Below are positions 10,719 through 21,887 of a DNA stretch of 64,000 nucleotides, in pieces. Numbering within the stretch: position 1 is the stretch's first letter; the number at the start of each line of letters is the position of its first letter. The notes under the pieces are model-generated. The model worked only from the letters and a program-made list of their open reading frames with translations. It searched no databases and was not told the origin of the DNA. Source of the DNA: Tricholoma matsutake (taxonomy: Eukaryota > Basidiomycota > Agaricomycetes > Agaricales > Tricholomataceae); assembly GCA_026075535.2 (NCBI GenBank), contig AP026539.1:8184001-8248000 (forward strand). The letters are read 5' to 3'. The position numbers were made by a program, and so were the translations under genes.

Positions 10719-12583
10719 TCAATCCTCCTCGATCCCAGCAGGCCTCCGTAACGAAGCGACATCCACACCAGGCAGAGGCCACTTGCGCGCAAACGCGCGA
10801 ACCTCGTTTCTCAGTTGCTGTACCTGGACGAAACCATGTTTGCCCTCCACCTGGATAGTAGCAACCCGCACAAAGTCCTTCAGCATCTTGGTGCCAGCTT
10901 CCTTCTGAAGCAGCAGGGAGAGCTGGATGGTGCGGTGGAGAAATCCAGCGACGACTTTTATATCCTCCTCACGCATATCGCGAGATGTCAGGGCGGACGT
11001 TCCCAAGCGAATGCCACCTGGCACCTGCGCGGATGCGTCGCCAGATACAGCATTTTCTGGATCAACAAGATATTAGATAACACAATCTTCACATGGGATA
11101 GAATACAGACTGTTGATCGTGATCCCCATCAAGTCACAAAGCTTTTCAACCTTGCTGCCGGTCAGGCCGAGCGGTCTCAGATCCCAAAGAACAAGGTGGT
11201 TATCAGTGCCTCCAGTTTGAAGTTTGTAACCGTACTCGATCAGGCTGGAAGCGAGTGCCCGGGCATTGGCAATAACCTGTTTTGCGTAGGCACGAAAAGA
11301 CGGCTGGGCAACTTGCAGAAGGGCAGTTGCAACACCGGCAATTGTCTGAAGCAATTCCGTTAAAACCAATAACTCTAATAATGAGCGGTGTGCTCACATT
11401 GTTGTGGGGACCGCCCTGGCAAGCTGGGAAGACAGCGTCATTGACACGTTTCTCAAGGTCATTTGATTCTTTGAGATCTTTCCTGAAGAAAATTAAGCCA
11501 GCGCGGGGGCCACGCAGCGTTTTGTGTCTGGTAATCGTTACAATACGCAGCGAAATACACGTAGATATGTCACTCACGTCGTGGTCGTTACGACATCACA
11601 ACATTCAAAGGGGTTGTTGAGCTCCTGTGCAGCGATCAGACCGCTAGTATGGGCAATATCAGCCATCAACCATGCGCCCTCCTTTTCGGCGGTTTGCTTG
11701 AGGCGGGCATAGTCCCAGTCTCGGGGATACGCTGAGGCGCCGCAAATAATGAGACGCGGTTTGAAGATCTTAGCCTGCTTCTCGAGGGCTTCGTAGTCAA
11801 TGAGGTGGGTTTCTGGTGAAAGGGCGTAGGGGAAGGATTGGAAATAGATCGAGGATGCTGTCATTTTCTTTTTGGCAGTCTGCGGATCACGGTTGATGAG
11901 TCAGAGGAACAAATGACGTCTCCGGAACATACGTAATATCCATGCGTGAGATGACCACCGTCCGGGAGACCGAGACCCATGAGACGATCATTGGGTTGAA
12001 TGAGAGCAGTGAGTGCGGCAAAGCTAACACAAGTCTCGTCAACGTCAACTTCTCAAAAGTTGAGGGGTACATACTTCGCAGTCTGTTTTCATGTCATGAC
12101 AAATGAACATGATATCAGAAGACTCGACAAGAAACTCACACTGCCAGAATAAGGTTGGACATTCACACCCCACTTCGCGGGCTCGAGATTGAACGCCTCG
12201 AGGGCTCGGGTGCGGCAAAGATTTTCAAGTTCATCAATGTACTCGTTCCCACCATAGTACCGAGCGTTAGGGAGACCTTCCGAATACTTGTTCGTCAGAA
12301 TTGAGCCATTAGCTTCCATTGTTGCCCGACTGGTTAAATTCTGATATGCCGATGCGGTTAAAGGGTTGATTTAAGGTATTTATCAGTGACGAATGTACCT
12401 CTGAAGCTATCAACTCCAGGCCAGAAAACTGCCGCCATGTCTCTTTCTGGATGATATTTTGGACCTCTGGATCAACCTCTGCAAGAGGGGCGTAGAGAAT
12501 CTTATTCTAAAGCGAAGCAGACAGTTAGACACATACTACAGACTGGAGAGACTTACGAAGTCAGGGGTACTGGCAGCTGCCAT
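10719..12583 (-). CDS. Serine hydroxymethyltransferase
   Basis: Nine exons: 12583-12557, 12506-12399, 12340-12140, 12082-12075, 12023-11933, 11879-11578, 11527-11398, 11345-11111 and 11056-10719. They join in frame to 479 residues, the usual SHMT length. The enzyme is PLP-dependent and converts serine plus tetrahydrofolate to glycine plus methylene-THF. Visible signatures: ELIASEN near the N-terminus, [42 protein letters not shown], the PLP-lysine motif [23 protein letters not shown] and VPGGIRLG. No mitochondrial presequence is evident (it starts MAAASTPDF), so the cytosolic isozyme is likely. Exon 4 is only 8 nt and supplies part of STANF in the cofactor loop. All eight introns are GT-AG and 50-58 nt. 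Paralogue number cannot be assigned. Confidence 0.96.
12075..12082 (-). other. 8-nt microexon of the SHMT gene
   Basis: The bases ACTGCGAA lie between a CAG acceptor and a GTATGT donor. Including them restores ...GSTANFAAL...; omitting them breaks both the frame and the conserved loop. Confidence 0.88.
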
Positions 12584-13420
12584 GCTTCTGATATTAAACC
12601 GGGGAAGGATGGATGAACGAAGAATGGGTCTGGCTAACGTTCGTAACATCAAAAAAAGTTTACCCGGCGTATGTAATCAAAGTGTTGACTTTGTTGATAC
12701 CCTGGGCCATGATTTTGTCTACAAAGATATCCAGATTCCAAACTAACTACTACTTCATGAAAAATCATTATATATAGTAGGTTAAGAACCCCCCTAGGTC
12801 AACTAGCCAGAACAGGCGACCAGTATGCACCCACAGTAATTACAGGCATGCAAATTGCAAAAAGCGTTTTCCTGATAGCTGTAAGCCCGACTTGTACTAA
12901 GTATAAAGCCTGGTACCCGACGCGAGCGCTAGTAAAGAAAGGTGTCACTTGTGCTATTTTTAAATAAGTTGGTGGTCTGTGCTATGCACAACGTTATCCA
13001 GATGCGTAGAATCTAGGAACCAGGGAAAGTGAAAACCCGAATCATCGCCGAGCCCAGATGCCAGAGATGGCCATCAAGTTGAAAGGTGCACTTTTGGGGT
13101 TAGTGAGAAGGGTCGAAACGACACAGAATTCCGGTGGGAAAGCCTGAGCCTGAGCATCAAACAGCCATCACACCCATGCGCGATCAACATTGAAGACAAA
13201 GAAAGCTATCGTCATTTCATCCTTAGTGACGAAATCACCACAATCACCGCAGAACTCGAGGGGATAGTCTTCCAACCCAGGGTTTCAGTCGGCACCCCGG
13301 GTTTCTCAAATCAGAATCTCAATACTTAGAACAAGCCCCTTTTAGTTAGCCAGAAGGGTCGCTTTTTACTTGGATCTTCGAAGTATACCTATGGTGCGGT
13401 CCACTTAGTCACCACCAAAG
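12584..13420. other. Intergenic region, no gene recognised
   Basis: The first ~200 bp would hold the SHMT promoter. The rest carries no open frame of note and no repeat recognised elsewhere in the window. Confidence 0.4.
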
Positions 13421-13874
13421 TGTGACAGTGGCCAAATCGGCCAGAGGCCGATTATTTTTTTCCATTTATGTACAATTTAAGTTCAATTTGACAGTAAGAA
13501 TATTGAGCGAGGGTCAACTTTTCGGGGGTATGCCCACAAAGAAGAAGTACCTAAAAGAAGCAACTGTCCGAGCTCGCGCCGCAGCATTGGCAAAAAGACA
13601 TGCAAAGGCTCGAAAACCTTCGTTTGCCAGCGCAGAGAACCCCACACCATCCTAATTTGAGAAACCTCGAACCAAGCCCAGATCCTTCGATGCGACCCTC
13701 CCCGTCACTAGAACCACTGCAAGGCAAAGTCTGGAATATGGTAAAAATTATGATGGATATTGGACTGTGAGCTGTTTGTCAAACAGGTATGCTCCTTTCC
13801 ATTATGGTAAATTCACAATTAGCTCATTTACTATTTGAGTTGCGGGAAAAAATTATCCTTTCATTTGAGAAAGC

Positions 13875-15824
13875 TAGTGTTTAAAGGTCTGGTCCTATGA
13901 ACCGGAAAAAGACCGAAACCGAACTGAACTGAACCGAAGTCCGGTTCACCAGGGGGCTATTTATAGGACTGGCCTTTTGCAGTCCAGTTGCCAGTCTTTC
14001 ACTTTGAAGAATATCATTGAACCGATGAAAACCAGTTTAAACCGGTTGCAACCGGCTCATATGTCACATGAGCTATACTCCCACATTTCCACACATAATC
14101 CCATCAATTTCGCTCCCTGGATCATCGAAAACGGTTAAGAACTGAGAGAGATATGACCAAATACATTTTGATGTGAGTATTTTGTCATGATTTGAGTAGT
14201 TGTGATTGTACTGCTTATACCTTGTGCTACAAAAATATTGGGCACAATTGGACATTATCCAGGGCAAAGGAATAACATACATAAATGTTTGTACCATGTG
14301 CATTTGATTCATTTAACACCCCTGACAAGTTGTAAATACACACAACAAACTACAAACTACAAATAAGGAATAGCAGGGGTACGGATAACACTGTGGGTTT
14401 CCAGTCATGGGTATGCCTGGGTATGGGTATTCTGGTGCCGAATTTCTGGTCAGGTGAGTGGTCATATGACCTTGTTGATTCACTCACAACACACTTCTAA
14501 ATGATGATCATGACCACCACCACCACCATAGCACCCCCAACCGCCACCGTAAGCAACTGCTCGCGGGGTGGAAATGGGGAGCATCGAAGATGGGGACGAC
14601 CATGACAAAACGGAGCAGGCACAACAAAAACAACAACAACAATGAATGACAACAATGGCCACCACCACCACACCACACTCATAGCACCCTCAACTGGGCC
14701 TAAGAGATGTCATCAATGTCTCTTGGGCCCTAGGTAGGTTTTTCTTTGTTCTCATGTTATTTTTTTGTTACTGACAACTTTTTTAAATACTAACTACTAC
14801 TCCTGACAACAGCAACAATGACAGAACGACAAGACTAGGACAACAGGACATACAACAACAAGACGACCAGCAAAATGACACACCCACACCACCGCTGCGA
14901 GCAGGGTGGATAACAGAAACAGGAACAACAACAACAGAGAAAGGGCACACCACCCACACCCAGCCTCACAAGCCACTGCTCATGGGGTGGATTGTGGGTG
15001 GAATGAGGACAACAACAACAACAATGAGCAACAGCAGCAAAATGATGGAATGATGAGATGACGAGACAACAGGACAACGAGACGACGGGACAACGAGTGA
15101 TGGGATGACAACAACAACACAACACAATGGGATGACAACATGATGGGACATCAATGAGACAACAAGATGGGACAATGAAGAGACAACAAGACAAAAGCAC
15201 AACAGGATGAGGCCCACAGGCACCACCCCCCTCCCTCGCTGCAAATGCGAGCGGAGGGGTTTTTCTTTTTTCCATATATTAATTTAGTGTAACTAAACTA
15301 TTAAAATACATATTTATGCTGAAACCCACAAATAAGCACGGGTAACCCACAGAAACCCATGGTAATACTGTACCCTTATCCGTGGGGGTACGTTGTTCAT
15401 GGGTATGGGTACGGGTATGGGAAAATTTACCTGAGGGTTACCCCTAGCATTCCCTAACTACAAACTACAAACTACAACATGTAATACAATGTACTTTTGT
15501 TCTGGTCATATCTCAGTCAGATCTTAATGAAATCTCTTAAAATTTGGACCAATTGCCAGGGAATTACAATGTCCAAGTGTCTACATAATGATTAAACTGT
15601 CTGCATAATAGTTATTGAGAAACAGATAGGTTGTATTGGCACAACAAATTTTACAACAAAAAACTGGTTTGGACCAGTTTTTTTTGGTCCATAGACTGAT
15701 ATGGACTGGTCCTATGTGGTCCGGTTGCAGTCCATCAATATATGGATCAGTCCTGGACCAGTTGCAGTTCTGGTTGCCCCATTTAGATGTAAAAAACCGG
15801 ACTTAACCGGACCTTAAAACACTA
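13875..15824. mobile_element. hAT-type element (1,950 bp) with 8 bp target-site duplication
   Basis: The ends are TAGTGTTTAAAGGTC on the left and the inverted form GGACCTTAAAACACTA on the right. They are flanked by the direct repeat GAGAAAGC at 13867-13874 and 15825-15832. An 8 bp duplication is typical of hAT elements. Subterminal sequence is full of ACCGGTT, GGACCAGT and AACTGAACTG words in both orientations. No transposase frame is present, so it is non-autonomous. It carries a second element inside. A related copy lies at 20,024-20,807. Confidence 0.85.
14364..15456. mobile_element. Second TIR element (1,093 bp) nested in the hAT-type element
   Basis: The ends are TAAGGAATAGCAGGGGTA and the inverted GGGTTACCCCTAGCATTCCCTA. 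They are flanked by ACTACAAA at 14356-14363 and 15457-15464, although this 8 bp word also recurs naturally in the host element (ACTACAAACTACAAA). The interior contains the CCACC/ACAACAAC-rich and GCAGTTGCT-type sequence found again at 8.5 and 18-19 kb, and GGGTATGGGTAC runs near both ends. No transposase frame is visible. The long cysteine-rich frames on the minus strand (15,275-14,835) are translations of simple repeats. Confidence 0.7.
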
Positions 15825-16538
15825 GAGAAAGCTCATGGATCTGGATATCAAGCACTAATCATGGTTGACAACTCACAAGGTCACTCTGCATATGCTGAAA
15901 ATGCCCTTGTTGCCAGTTGCATGAATATGAACCCTGGAGGCAGCCAAGCCCACCTTTGAGATGTGTGGTATGAAATGGATGGCCAGAAAGCTATGCAGCC
16001 GATGATCTTTGCATCCAATCATCCAACTTATCCTGATCAGCCCAAAGGTCTTCATCATGTCCTTATGGAATGAGCAGTGTCAACTCAAGGGCTCCAAGGA
16101 AAATGCAAGAACAGATGTGACCCTGCTGCCACTGCGTGCTGCTGTCGGCAAATCATGGAACATCAACCTGATTTCCAAGAACAAAAGTCCCTTGTGCAAG
16201 AAGTAATTGAAGATGCAGGACACCTTTGCATTGTGCTTCCAAAATTTCATTGCAAACTCAATTTTATTGAGTTCTTCTGGGGTGCTGTAAAGCAGTACTT
16301 GTGCAAGCATTGTGACATGAGCTTTGACACTCTGAAAGCAAACATGCCCATTGCTCTCGCATCAGTTGAACTTGCAACAATATGGCAATGGGAACATTGC
16401 ATCCACAGCTGGATGCATGCATACCATGAGGGCCTTGGTACTCAAGAGGCACAAGCAAAGGTAAAAACCTTCAGTTCCACAAAATACAAATCCCATTGTC
16501 GCATTCCAGAGACTCTTGCACATACATTTGATACATAG

Positions 16539-17869
16539 GTTACATTTCTTACACAATATTTCCTATTTAGGAAGGCTTGGCAGCCTATATATGGCAGGTG
16601 GCCAAATCACTCCCCCTCTGAAAATTTATCTCCCTCAGTTTTGACCGTATCAAAATTCTGTCCTGGGGATTTATTCGCCTCATCAAATAGAGCATTTTGG
16701 CAAGACAACTAAGGAGCCTGAGAAAATTTGGAGGCCTCATATTCTTTGTAATATTCTTGTGGTGACACACCATACCTAACAATCTACCCAGGGTAGGGAG
16801 TGGTGGTTGAAAAACTATAAATGATATTGGCAAGTGGACTACAGTTGTGGACAAACAAACACAACAAATTTGATATCTCATGATCAACTAAAAATTTGGC
16901 CATTCTGATTGCAGATCCAGACTTGGGATGGTGAGAAACATCTAAAAACACACCTCTGAAGTTTTTCCCACAAGTGGTTGTGTTGGCCAAAATTTTTGGG
17001 CAAAATTTTCAAAAAAATGTGGCTGTGCTGAGTGCAAAATCTGGTGTTTCAAGGTGGAAGGTGTACTTTTGGTGCACATATGGGATGATTAGTCAATGAT
17101 TAAGGTGTTCCTGTTCCAAAATCAATCCAAATTTGTTTATTTGTTCAAATTTAGTTATCACACATTTACTGTGCATGACAGCTCAGGGAGCGGTGGCCTA
17201 TGTGCAATTGATTTTCAATGTCCGAAAGGAATGCAACCAAGTTTGTCATACAATTTCCTTTAAAAGCCCTCAGCAATCAAGCAGTTGGGATTCAGCTATG
17301 TGTGTAATTTTTTGAGAGGGGCATATTGTAGCTGGAATATTGTGCATGCAGTACAGCTGAGTAAATTGTTTGAATATGCATAACTATCTCCATCTGGTGC
17401 TACTTTAAGTATTTCTGATTCTCAGAAAACCAATGGATATTGGTGCAAGCATCAGTTGTGCAGAGTGACGTTGTTTAAGTGCCACCATTGACTTGCTGTC
17501 AATGTTGAATGATCAGAAAACATCCCATGATGATCAAAATTAGGACATTTCTCACTGAGCTCACATGACTTTGATGGATTTCTCACAATGTTAGGGAATT
17601 TTTCCTGCTCAAACCACCTGTGGAAAACCTCCAATTCTTTCAGAATCATGTTCAGCTTGGGAAAAGCTGTTGATTGCACTATTTTTCATATTTTTCCCAA
17701 TTCTTTTGGGGGTTGGCCAAACTTTTTGGGGTACATTTTCCCAGATCATTGATTGGGAAATCATGAATATTAACTCAATAGGTCCTAAATAACATGTTCC
17801 TGCAATAAAATGTGTAATTCAGGGTTGGGTGAATGGTGGATCTGGCATTGATTATTTTTGTTGACTAGG
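16539..17869. other. Repeat-like DNA downstream of the transposase remnant, no gene
   Basis: No coding frame is supported. A TTGGCCAAA.TTTTTGGG word occurs near 16,985 and 17,715 in the same orientation, suggesting shared origin. The right end of the mariner-like element should be here but could not be identified. Confidence 0.35.
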
Positions 17870-19080
17870 GCATGGCATGGGTAACCCTCGGGTATATTCC
17901 CTTGTACCCTTACCCATACCCATGAACACCATACCTGCACAGGTACGGGTACAATGTTACCACGGGTTTTCATGGGTTACCCATGGTTATTTGGGGGTTT
18001 CAAAAAGAATACATATTTTAATAGTAAATTAAGTTAATAGAAACCCCCTCGCTTGTGTTTGGAGTGAGGGAGGGGGTGGTGGACCTATTCTAATAAATAA
18101 ATTACATTAAACTAATATAGAAACCCCCCCCCTCCACATTTTGAGTGATGGAGGGGGTGGTGGTGCCTGTAGTCAATGAAAACAAAACAAAAAAACCCCC
18201 TCTCGTGTTTGGAGCGAGGGAGGGGGGTGGTGCCTGTAGTCGCTGAAAACAGAATGAGTAACCCCCCCACTCACATTTGCAGCAAGAGAAGGGGGGGGTG
18301 CTGCCTGTAGTCATCGATCCCCAATTCCACCCCACAAGCAGTTGCTCATGGTGGCAGTTGGGTCCTCAGGTCCTCCTCCTGGTCATCATCGTCATTCCAC
18401 CTGCTATCCACCCCACAAGCAGTTGCTCATGAGGCTGGGGTGGGTGGTGTGCTGTCGTGATGTGGCAGCGTTGGCATGGGGTCATTCCATGTGAGCTCCT
18501 CGTTCCAAGGGAATTCCAACCTATGAAATGAAGGAAACAAAATAGTTAGTTTACAAAAAAAGAAACAAACAAAAAAAAAAACTTACCATGGGCCCAAATG
18601 ATGCAATCACATCGTTTGGGCCCGGGTGATGTGGCACTGTTGGGTGTGTGTTGTTAGCTGTCATCATCCGTCATTATCAGTAGTTTAGAACCTGAAAAAG
18701 AAGAAACATAATCAATTATTTTACAAAAAACAAGAAATGAAACACAAAAAAACTTACTATAGGCCCAAATGATGTGAATCATCATTTGGGCCATGCTATG
18801 GTGGTGGTTGGATCATCATATAGTTTAGAAATAGACATGTCATGAGTATTCAACAAGGTCAGATGATTACTCACCTGACCAAAATCCACACACCTGGCAT
18901 TCTAGCCAAGCTGCACCCACAATCCACCCTACAAGTGGTTGCTTGTAGATGTGGGGTGGGTGCTATGTCTCTCATCATGGGCACTGTGGAGCATTGTTGT
19001 TGTTCCACCCACAATCCACCCCATGAGCAGTTGCTTGTGAGGCTGGGATGGGTGGTGTGTCCACTGGGTTGTCATCAGCT
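17870..19080. repeat. Element-like G-rich hairpin repeat region, related to the nested element at 14.4-15.5 kb
   Basis: It opens with a word like the nested element's terminus (CTAGGGCATGGCATGGGTAACCC) and GGGTAC/CCCATACCC runs. From about 18,040 to 18,310 there are four degenerate tandem units of roughly 65-90 bp. Each is a C-run, a central TTTG core and a G-run, forming hairpins. The word CAAGCAGTTGCTCATG, with variants, then recurs near 18,337, 18,416, 18,925 and 19,025. The far end is not defined. Confidence 0.6.
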
Positions 19081-19331
19081 GGGTCAATGTTTTGCATTGG
19101 GGGTAGGCATTATGTATCAGTGAGAGGGGGTTGGCTGGTGCTTACCTGACAGGTGTCCCCCTCCATGGGTCTTCCAGTGCCCTTTCCTGTGCTCCACTGG
19201 GTAGTTGTTGTCATCAATAGTTGATATCTAAAAACTTTGTTAGTACATAACAAAAAATGAAGTGAACAAGAAAAAGACTTACCTATAGCCCAAAAAATAT
19301 CATCAATATCTCTTAAGCCCTTTTTTGTCAT
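18480..19331 (-). repeat. Degenerate tandem units resembling short exons plus introns
   Basis: On the minus strand, at least three units have the same order: a short palindromic exon-like block (GGCCCAAATGATG...CATTTGGGCC or a variant), a GTAAGT or TAAGT donor-like site, a T-rich stretch with a branch-like CTAAC or TAAT, and a TAG or CAG. Donor-like sites fall near 18,585, 18,755 and 19,280. The 19,331 frame reads TKKGLRDIDDIFWAIG before the donor, and a related block occurs at about 14,695-14,735. No complete gene can be built. Confidence 0.45.
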
Positions 19332-19477
19332 ATTGCACTGTATCTATTGCCTGTGCCTTCTGTTCTTGTCCCATGCTCATCATCCCCCTTGTCATGCACC
19401 ACCACTGCTGCTGTTTTGGTTGTGTCATTGTCATTGTCCATCTCTATCTCCATCCCTGTCATTTTCTTGTGGTGGCT

Positions 19478-20035
19478 GTCCTCCTTGTTGAATGCCTTGT
19501 TGTTGGGCTTCTTCCCCTGATCCCTGCTATTGTTGTTGTTGCTTCACAAAAAAAGCCCCAAGATTCTGAGGCCTAAGTAGGGATTACAAGGTCTTCAAGT
19601 CATCAGAAGTGAGACAATGCATTGAACAGCTTATTTGGACTTGCAGTGGTCCTGTTTTTGAATATAAGGCCTTTTAAGTCAGAATTAAATGCATCAGAAT
19701 GGTAACCAAGGCTTGAATGTAATCATAATCTTCTCAATGCAATGTAGTGTTTAAAGGTCCTCCTTGTTGAATGCCTTGTTGTTGGGCTTCTTCCCCTGAT
19801 CCCTGCTATTGTTGTTGTTGCTTCACAAAAAAAGCCCCAAGATTCTGAGGCCTAAGTAGGGATTACAAGGTCTTCAAGTCATCAGAAGTGAGACAATGCA
19901 TTGAACAGCTTATTTGGACTTGCAGTGGTCCTGTTTTTGAATATAAGGCCTTTTAAGTCAGAATTAAATGCATCAGAATGGTAACCAAGGCTTGAATGTA
20001 ATCATAATCTTCTCAATGCAATGTAGTGTTTAAAG
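19478..20035. repeat. 279 bp tandem direct duplication
   Basis: The copies are 19478-19756 and 19757-20035. They look identical by eye, including their last 12 bases, TAGTGTTTAAAG, which are the left terminus of the adjacent hAT-type element. The breakpoint falls at a GTCC present on both sides. Confidence 0.9.
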
Positions 20036-20807
20036 GTCCAGTCTGTAGGACCAAAAAAAAGACCGAAACTGAACTGAACTGGACCGATTAGGACCAGACC
20101 AGTGGTATATTTATAGACTGGTCTTTTTCAGTCCAGTTGCTGGTCTTTCATTTTGAAAAATATAGTAGGACTGATGAAAAACCGGTTAGAACCAGTTGTG
20201 ACCAGTCTTTTGTCCCAATGTATGTTGGACCTTACTCCCACACATATTTACTTCATTTTCAGTCCCTGGATCATCAAAAATGGTCAAGAATTGGCTGAGA
20301 TATGATTTTGTACAAGTATTTTGTTGTATCAGAACAACTTTGATTGCATTGCTTCTTACTTGAGCTATATTTTTTTTTTTGTACAGCTATATGACATCAT
20401 AAAAATAACAACAACACACCTAATCATCTGTACCATGTGATTTTATTCATATAACAGCCCAAATGAGTGTGACTACAAACTACAAATTACAAACTACAAA
20501 CCACAACTTGAATGCATGTCCTTTCGGTTTTGGCCATATCTCAGTCAAATCTTGACAGAATTGCTTAAATGTTGGATCAGTCTATGGAGAATTACAATCT
20601 CTATCCATGGACATAATATATAGTCATATTTGTTGAGATACATACCGGTCCAAACCAGTCTTTTTTCAGTCCATGGACTGATTAGGACCGGTCCTAAAGG
20701 ATCCAGTTGTGGTTCTCCAATATCTGGGTCAGTCCTAGACCAGTTGCAGTTGCCAGTTGCCCCATTTGGAAGTCAAAAACTGGACCGAACTGGACCTTTA
20801 AACACTA
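20024..20807. mobile_element. hAT-type non-autonomous element (784 bp)
   Basis: The ends TAGTGTTTAAAGGTCC and GGACCTTTAAACACTA are near-perfect inverted repeats and match the element at 13,875-15,824. Flanks are ATGCAATG (20016-20023) and ATGCAGTG (20808-20815), an 8 bp duplication with one mismatch. The interior lacks the nested insertion and so approximates the undisturbed form. No coding frame is present. Confidence 0.85.
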
Positions 20808-20815
20808 ATGCAGTG

Positions 20816-21367
20816 TGATCCTTTTTAGGCCTTTATGTAATCTTGGAGAGATTCACTAGAGGCAGAAGCACAGTGGAAATAACAAGCAAGGTATTTTATG
20901 AGACTCTAGAGTACAGGGTGATGATGATGGTAAGGATAAGAGATCTGTCTGTGTGTGTAGGTCTGTGCATGAGTCTGAAGCTGTTAGTAAATAAGTGTAA
21001 ATAGGGGGACATCCTTACACTTTAGTTCTTGCTCGAGCCATGTACACCTTATTAGATATCATATATCACTCATAATCACACACCCAGATAGTGTAACAAA
21101 CAGTATGAATTAACTAGTGAAACACATGAATAGGCATCGAGTACATGAGATAAGCTAGAGTCTAATGGGCCAAGCATGAGAAAGTCCAGAGCACCAACAG
21201 TGAGCAGTATGAGCAAGAGACATGAGCAAAGCAGGGAGCAAGATAACCAGACAGCAATGAATAGGAAAGGCTATGCTTGGGTGAACACAAGAATGAAGGA
21301 ACTAAGGCACACTTGGAACTGAATAGAGCAAACATCACTCACCTGAAAGGAACAAAAGATACATTGA
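20816..21367. other. Intergenic repeat-poor DNA, nothing recognised
   Basis: No open frame, RNA gene or repeat was recognised. The only local feature is a short TG run near 20,950. Confidence 0.35.
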
Positions 21368-21692
21368 TAGGGAACTGCATGGGTTTTACCTGCGGGTTTC
21401 CCACCCTTTGATTTCCTAATTTATTCAATGGGTTTTGCATGGAAAATCATGAAAAAAAGATTTTCTGGAAGCTTTTTGTTGGCTCTTTGTGATCTAACAC
21501 ATAAAAGAATATTTGGGTGACATCTGTCATGTGACAAGGTTGAAAATAAATTATTTTGTGCCTTGTATCACCAGCATCCATTGAATAGCTTTCAGAAAAT
21601 CATTTTTTCATGAGTTTTCATGCAAAACTCATTGAATAAATTAGGAAATAAAAGCATGGGAAACCCGCAGGTAAAACCCATGCAGTTCCCTA
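21368..21692. mobile_element. 325 bp foldback MITE with 8 bp target-site duplication
   Basis: The ends are TAGGGAACTGCATGGG and its inverse. The first and last ~110 bp are largely reverse complements of each other (for example GTTTTACCTGCGGGTTTCCC and GGGAAACCCGCAGGTAAAAC), so the element can fold into a long hairpin. TACATTGA flanks both sides (21360-21367 and 21693-21700). No coding capacity; hAT-like by duplication length. Confidence 0.9.
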
Positions 21693-21887
21693 TACATTGA
21701 TGGATCTGTGACATTGTGGTGTTCTTATTCTTGAGTAGTCTGCTGTCACTTCTTGGCCTCTCTAATCACACTCATTTGGCTTGTGATCAGATGCTAGAAG
21801 GGTCAGGTTCCACCAGATTGTCATTCTCTCTTCCTTTGTTTTTTGTCCAAGGTTTATCGGGGAACATTTGCCTCTAAAGTATTGGAT

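Larger units (their letters stand above)
13424..16538 (+). pseudogene. Mariner-like DDE transposon remnant, split by a hAT-type insertion
   Basis: An N-terminal piece begins around 13,530 with a basic helix-like stretch (MPTKKKYLKEATVRARAAA), which I only tentatively link to this family. The core sits in one frame from 15,858 to 16,538: MVDNSQGHSAYAENAL, DPAATACCCRQI, QPDFQEQKSLVQEV and LPKFHCKLNFIEFFWGAVKQ. This is the C-terminal half of a Tc1/mariner-like DDE transposase common in Agaricomycetes, with FIEFFWG as the region of the last acidic residue. Two in-frame TGA codons interrupt it at probable former arginines. The frame upstream of the hAT element (ELREKIILSFEKA) joins the frame downstream (HGSGYQALIMVDN) exactly when the element and one 8 bp duplicate are removed. 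A GGCCAAATCGGCCAGAGGCC-like word at 13,431 may be the left end; no right end was found. Confidence 0.7.

Noticed and set aside
14835..15275. 146-codon cysteine/valine-rich minus-strand frame
   Set aside because: It is a translation of ACAAC/GACAA simple repeats within a transposon, not a protein gene or a cysteine-rich effector.
18040..18310. Possible CRISPR-like repeat array
   Set aside because: The repeats are degenerate, contiguous and hairpin-rich without unique spacers of even length, in a eukaryotic nuclear context.
19325..19576. 83-codon plus-strand frame rich in Cys and Val
   Set aside because: It lies in repeat DNA and runs into the 279 bp duplicated segment; no motif.
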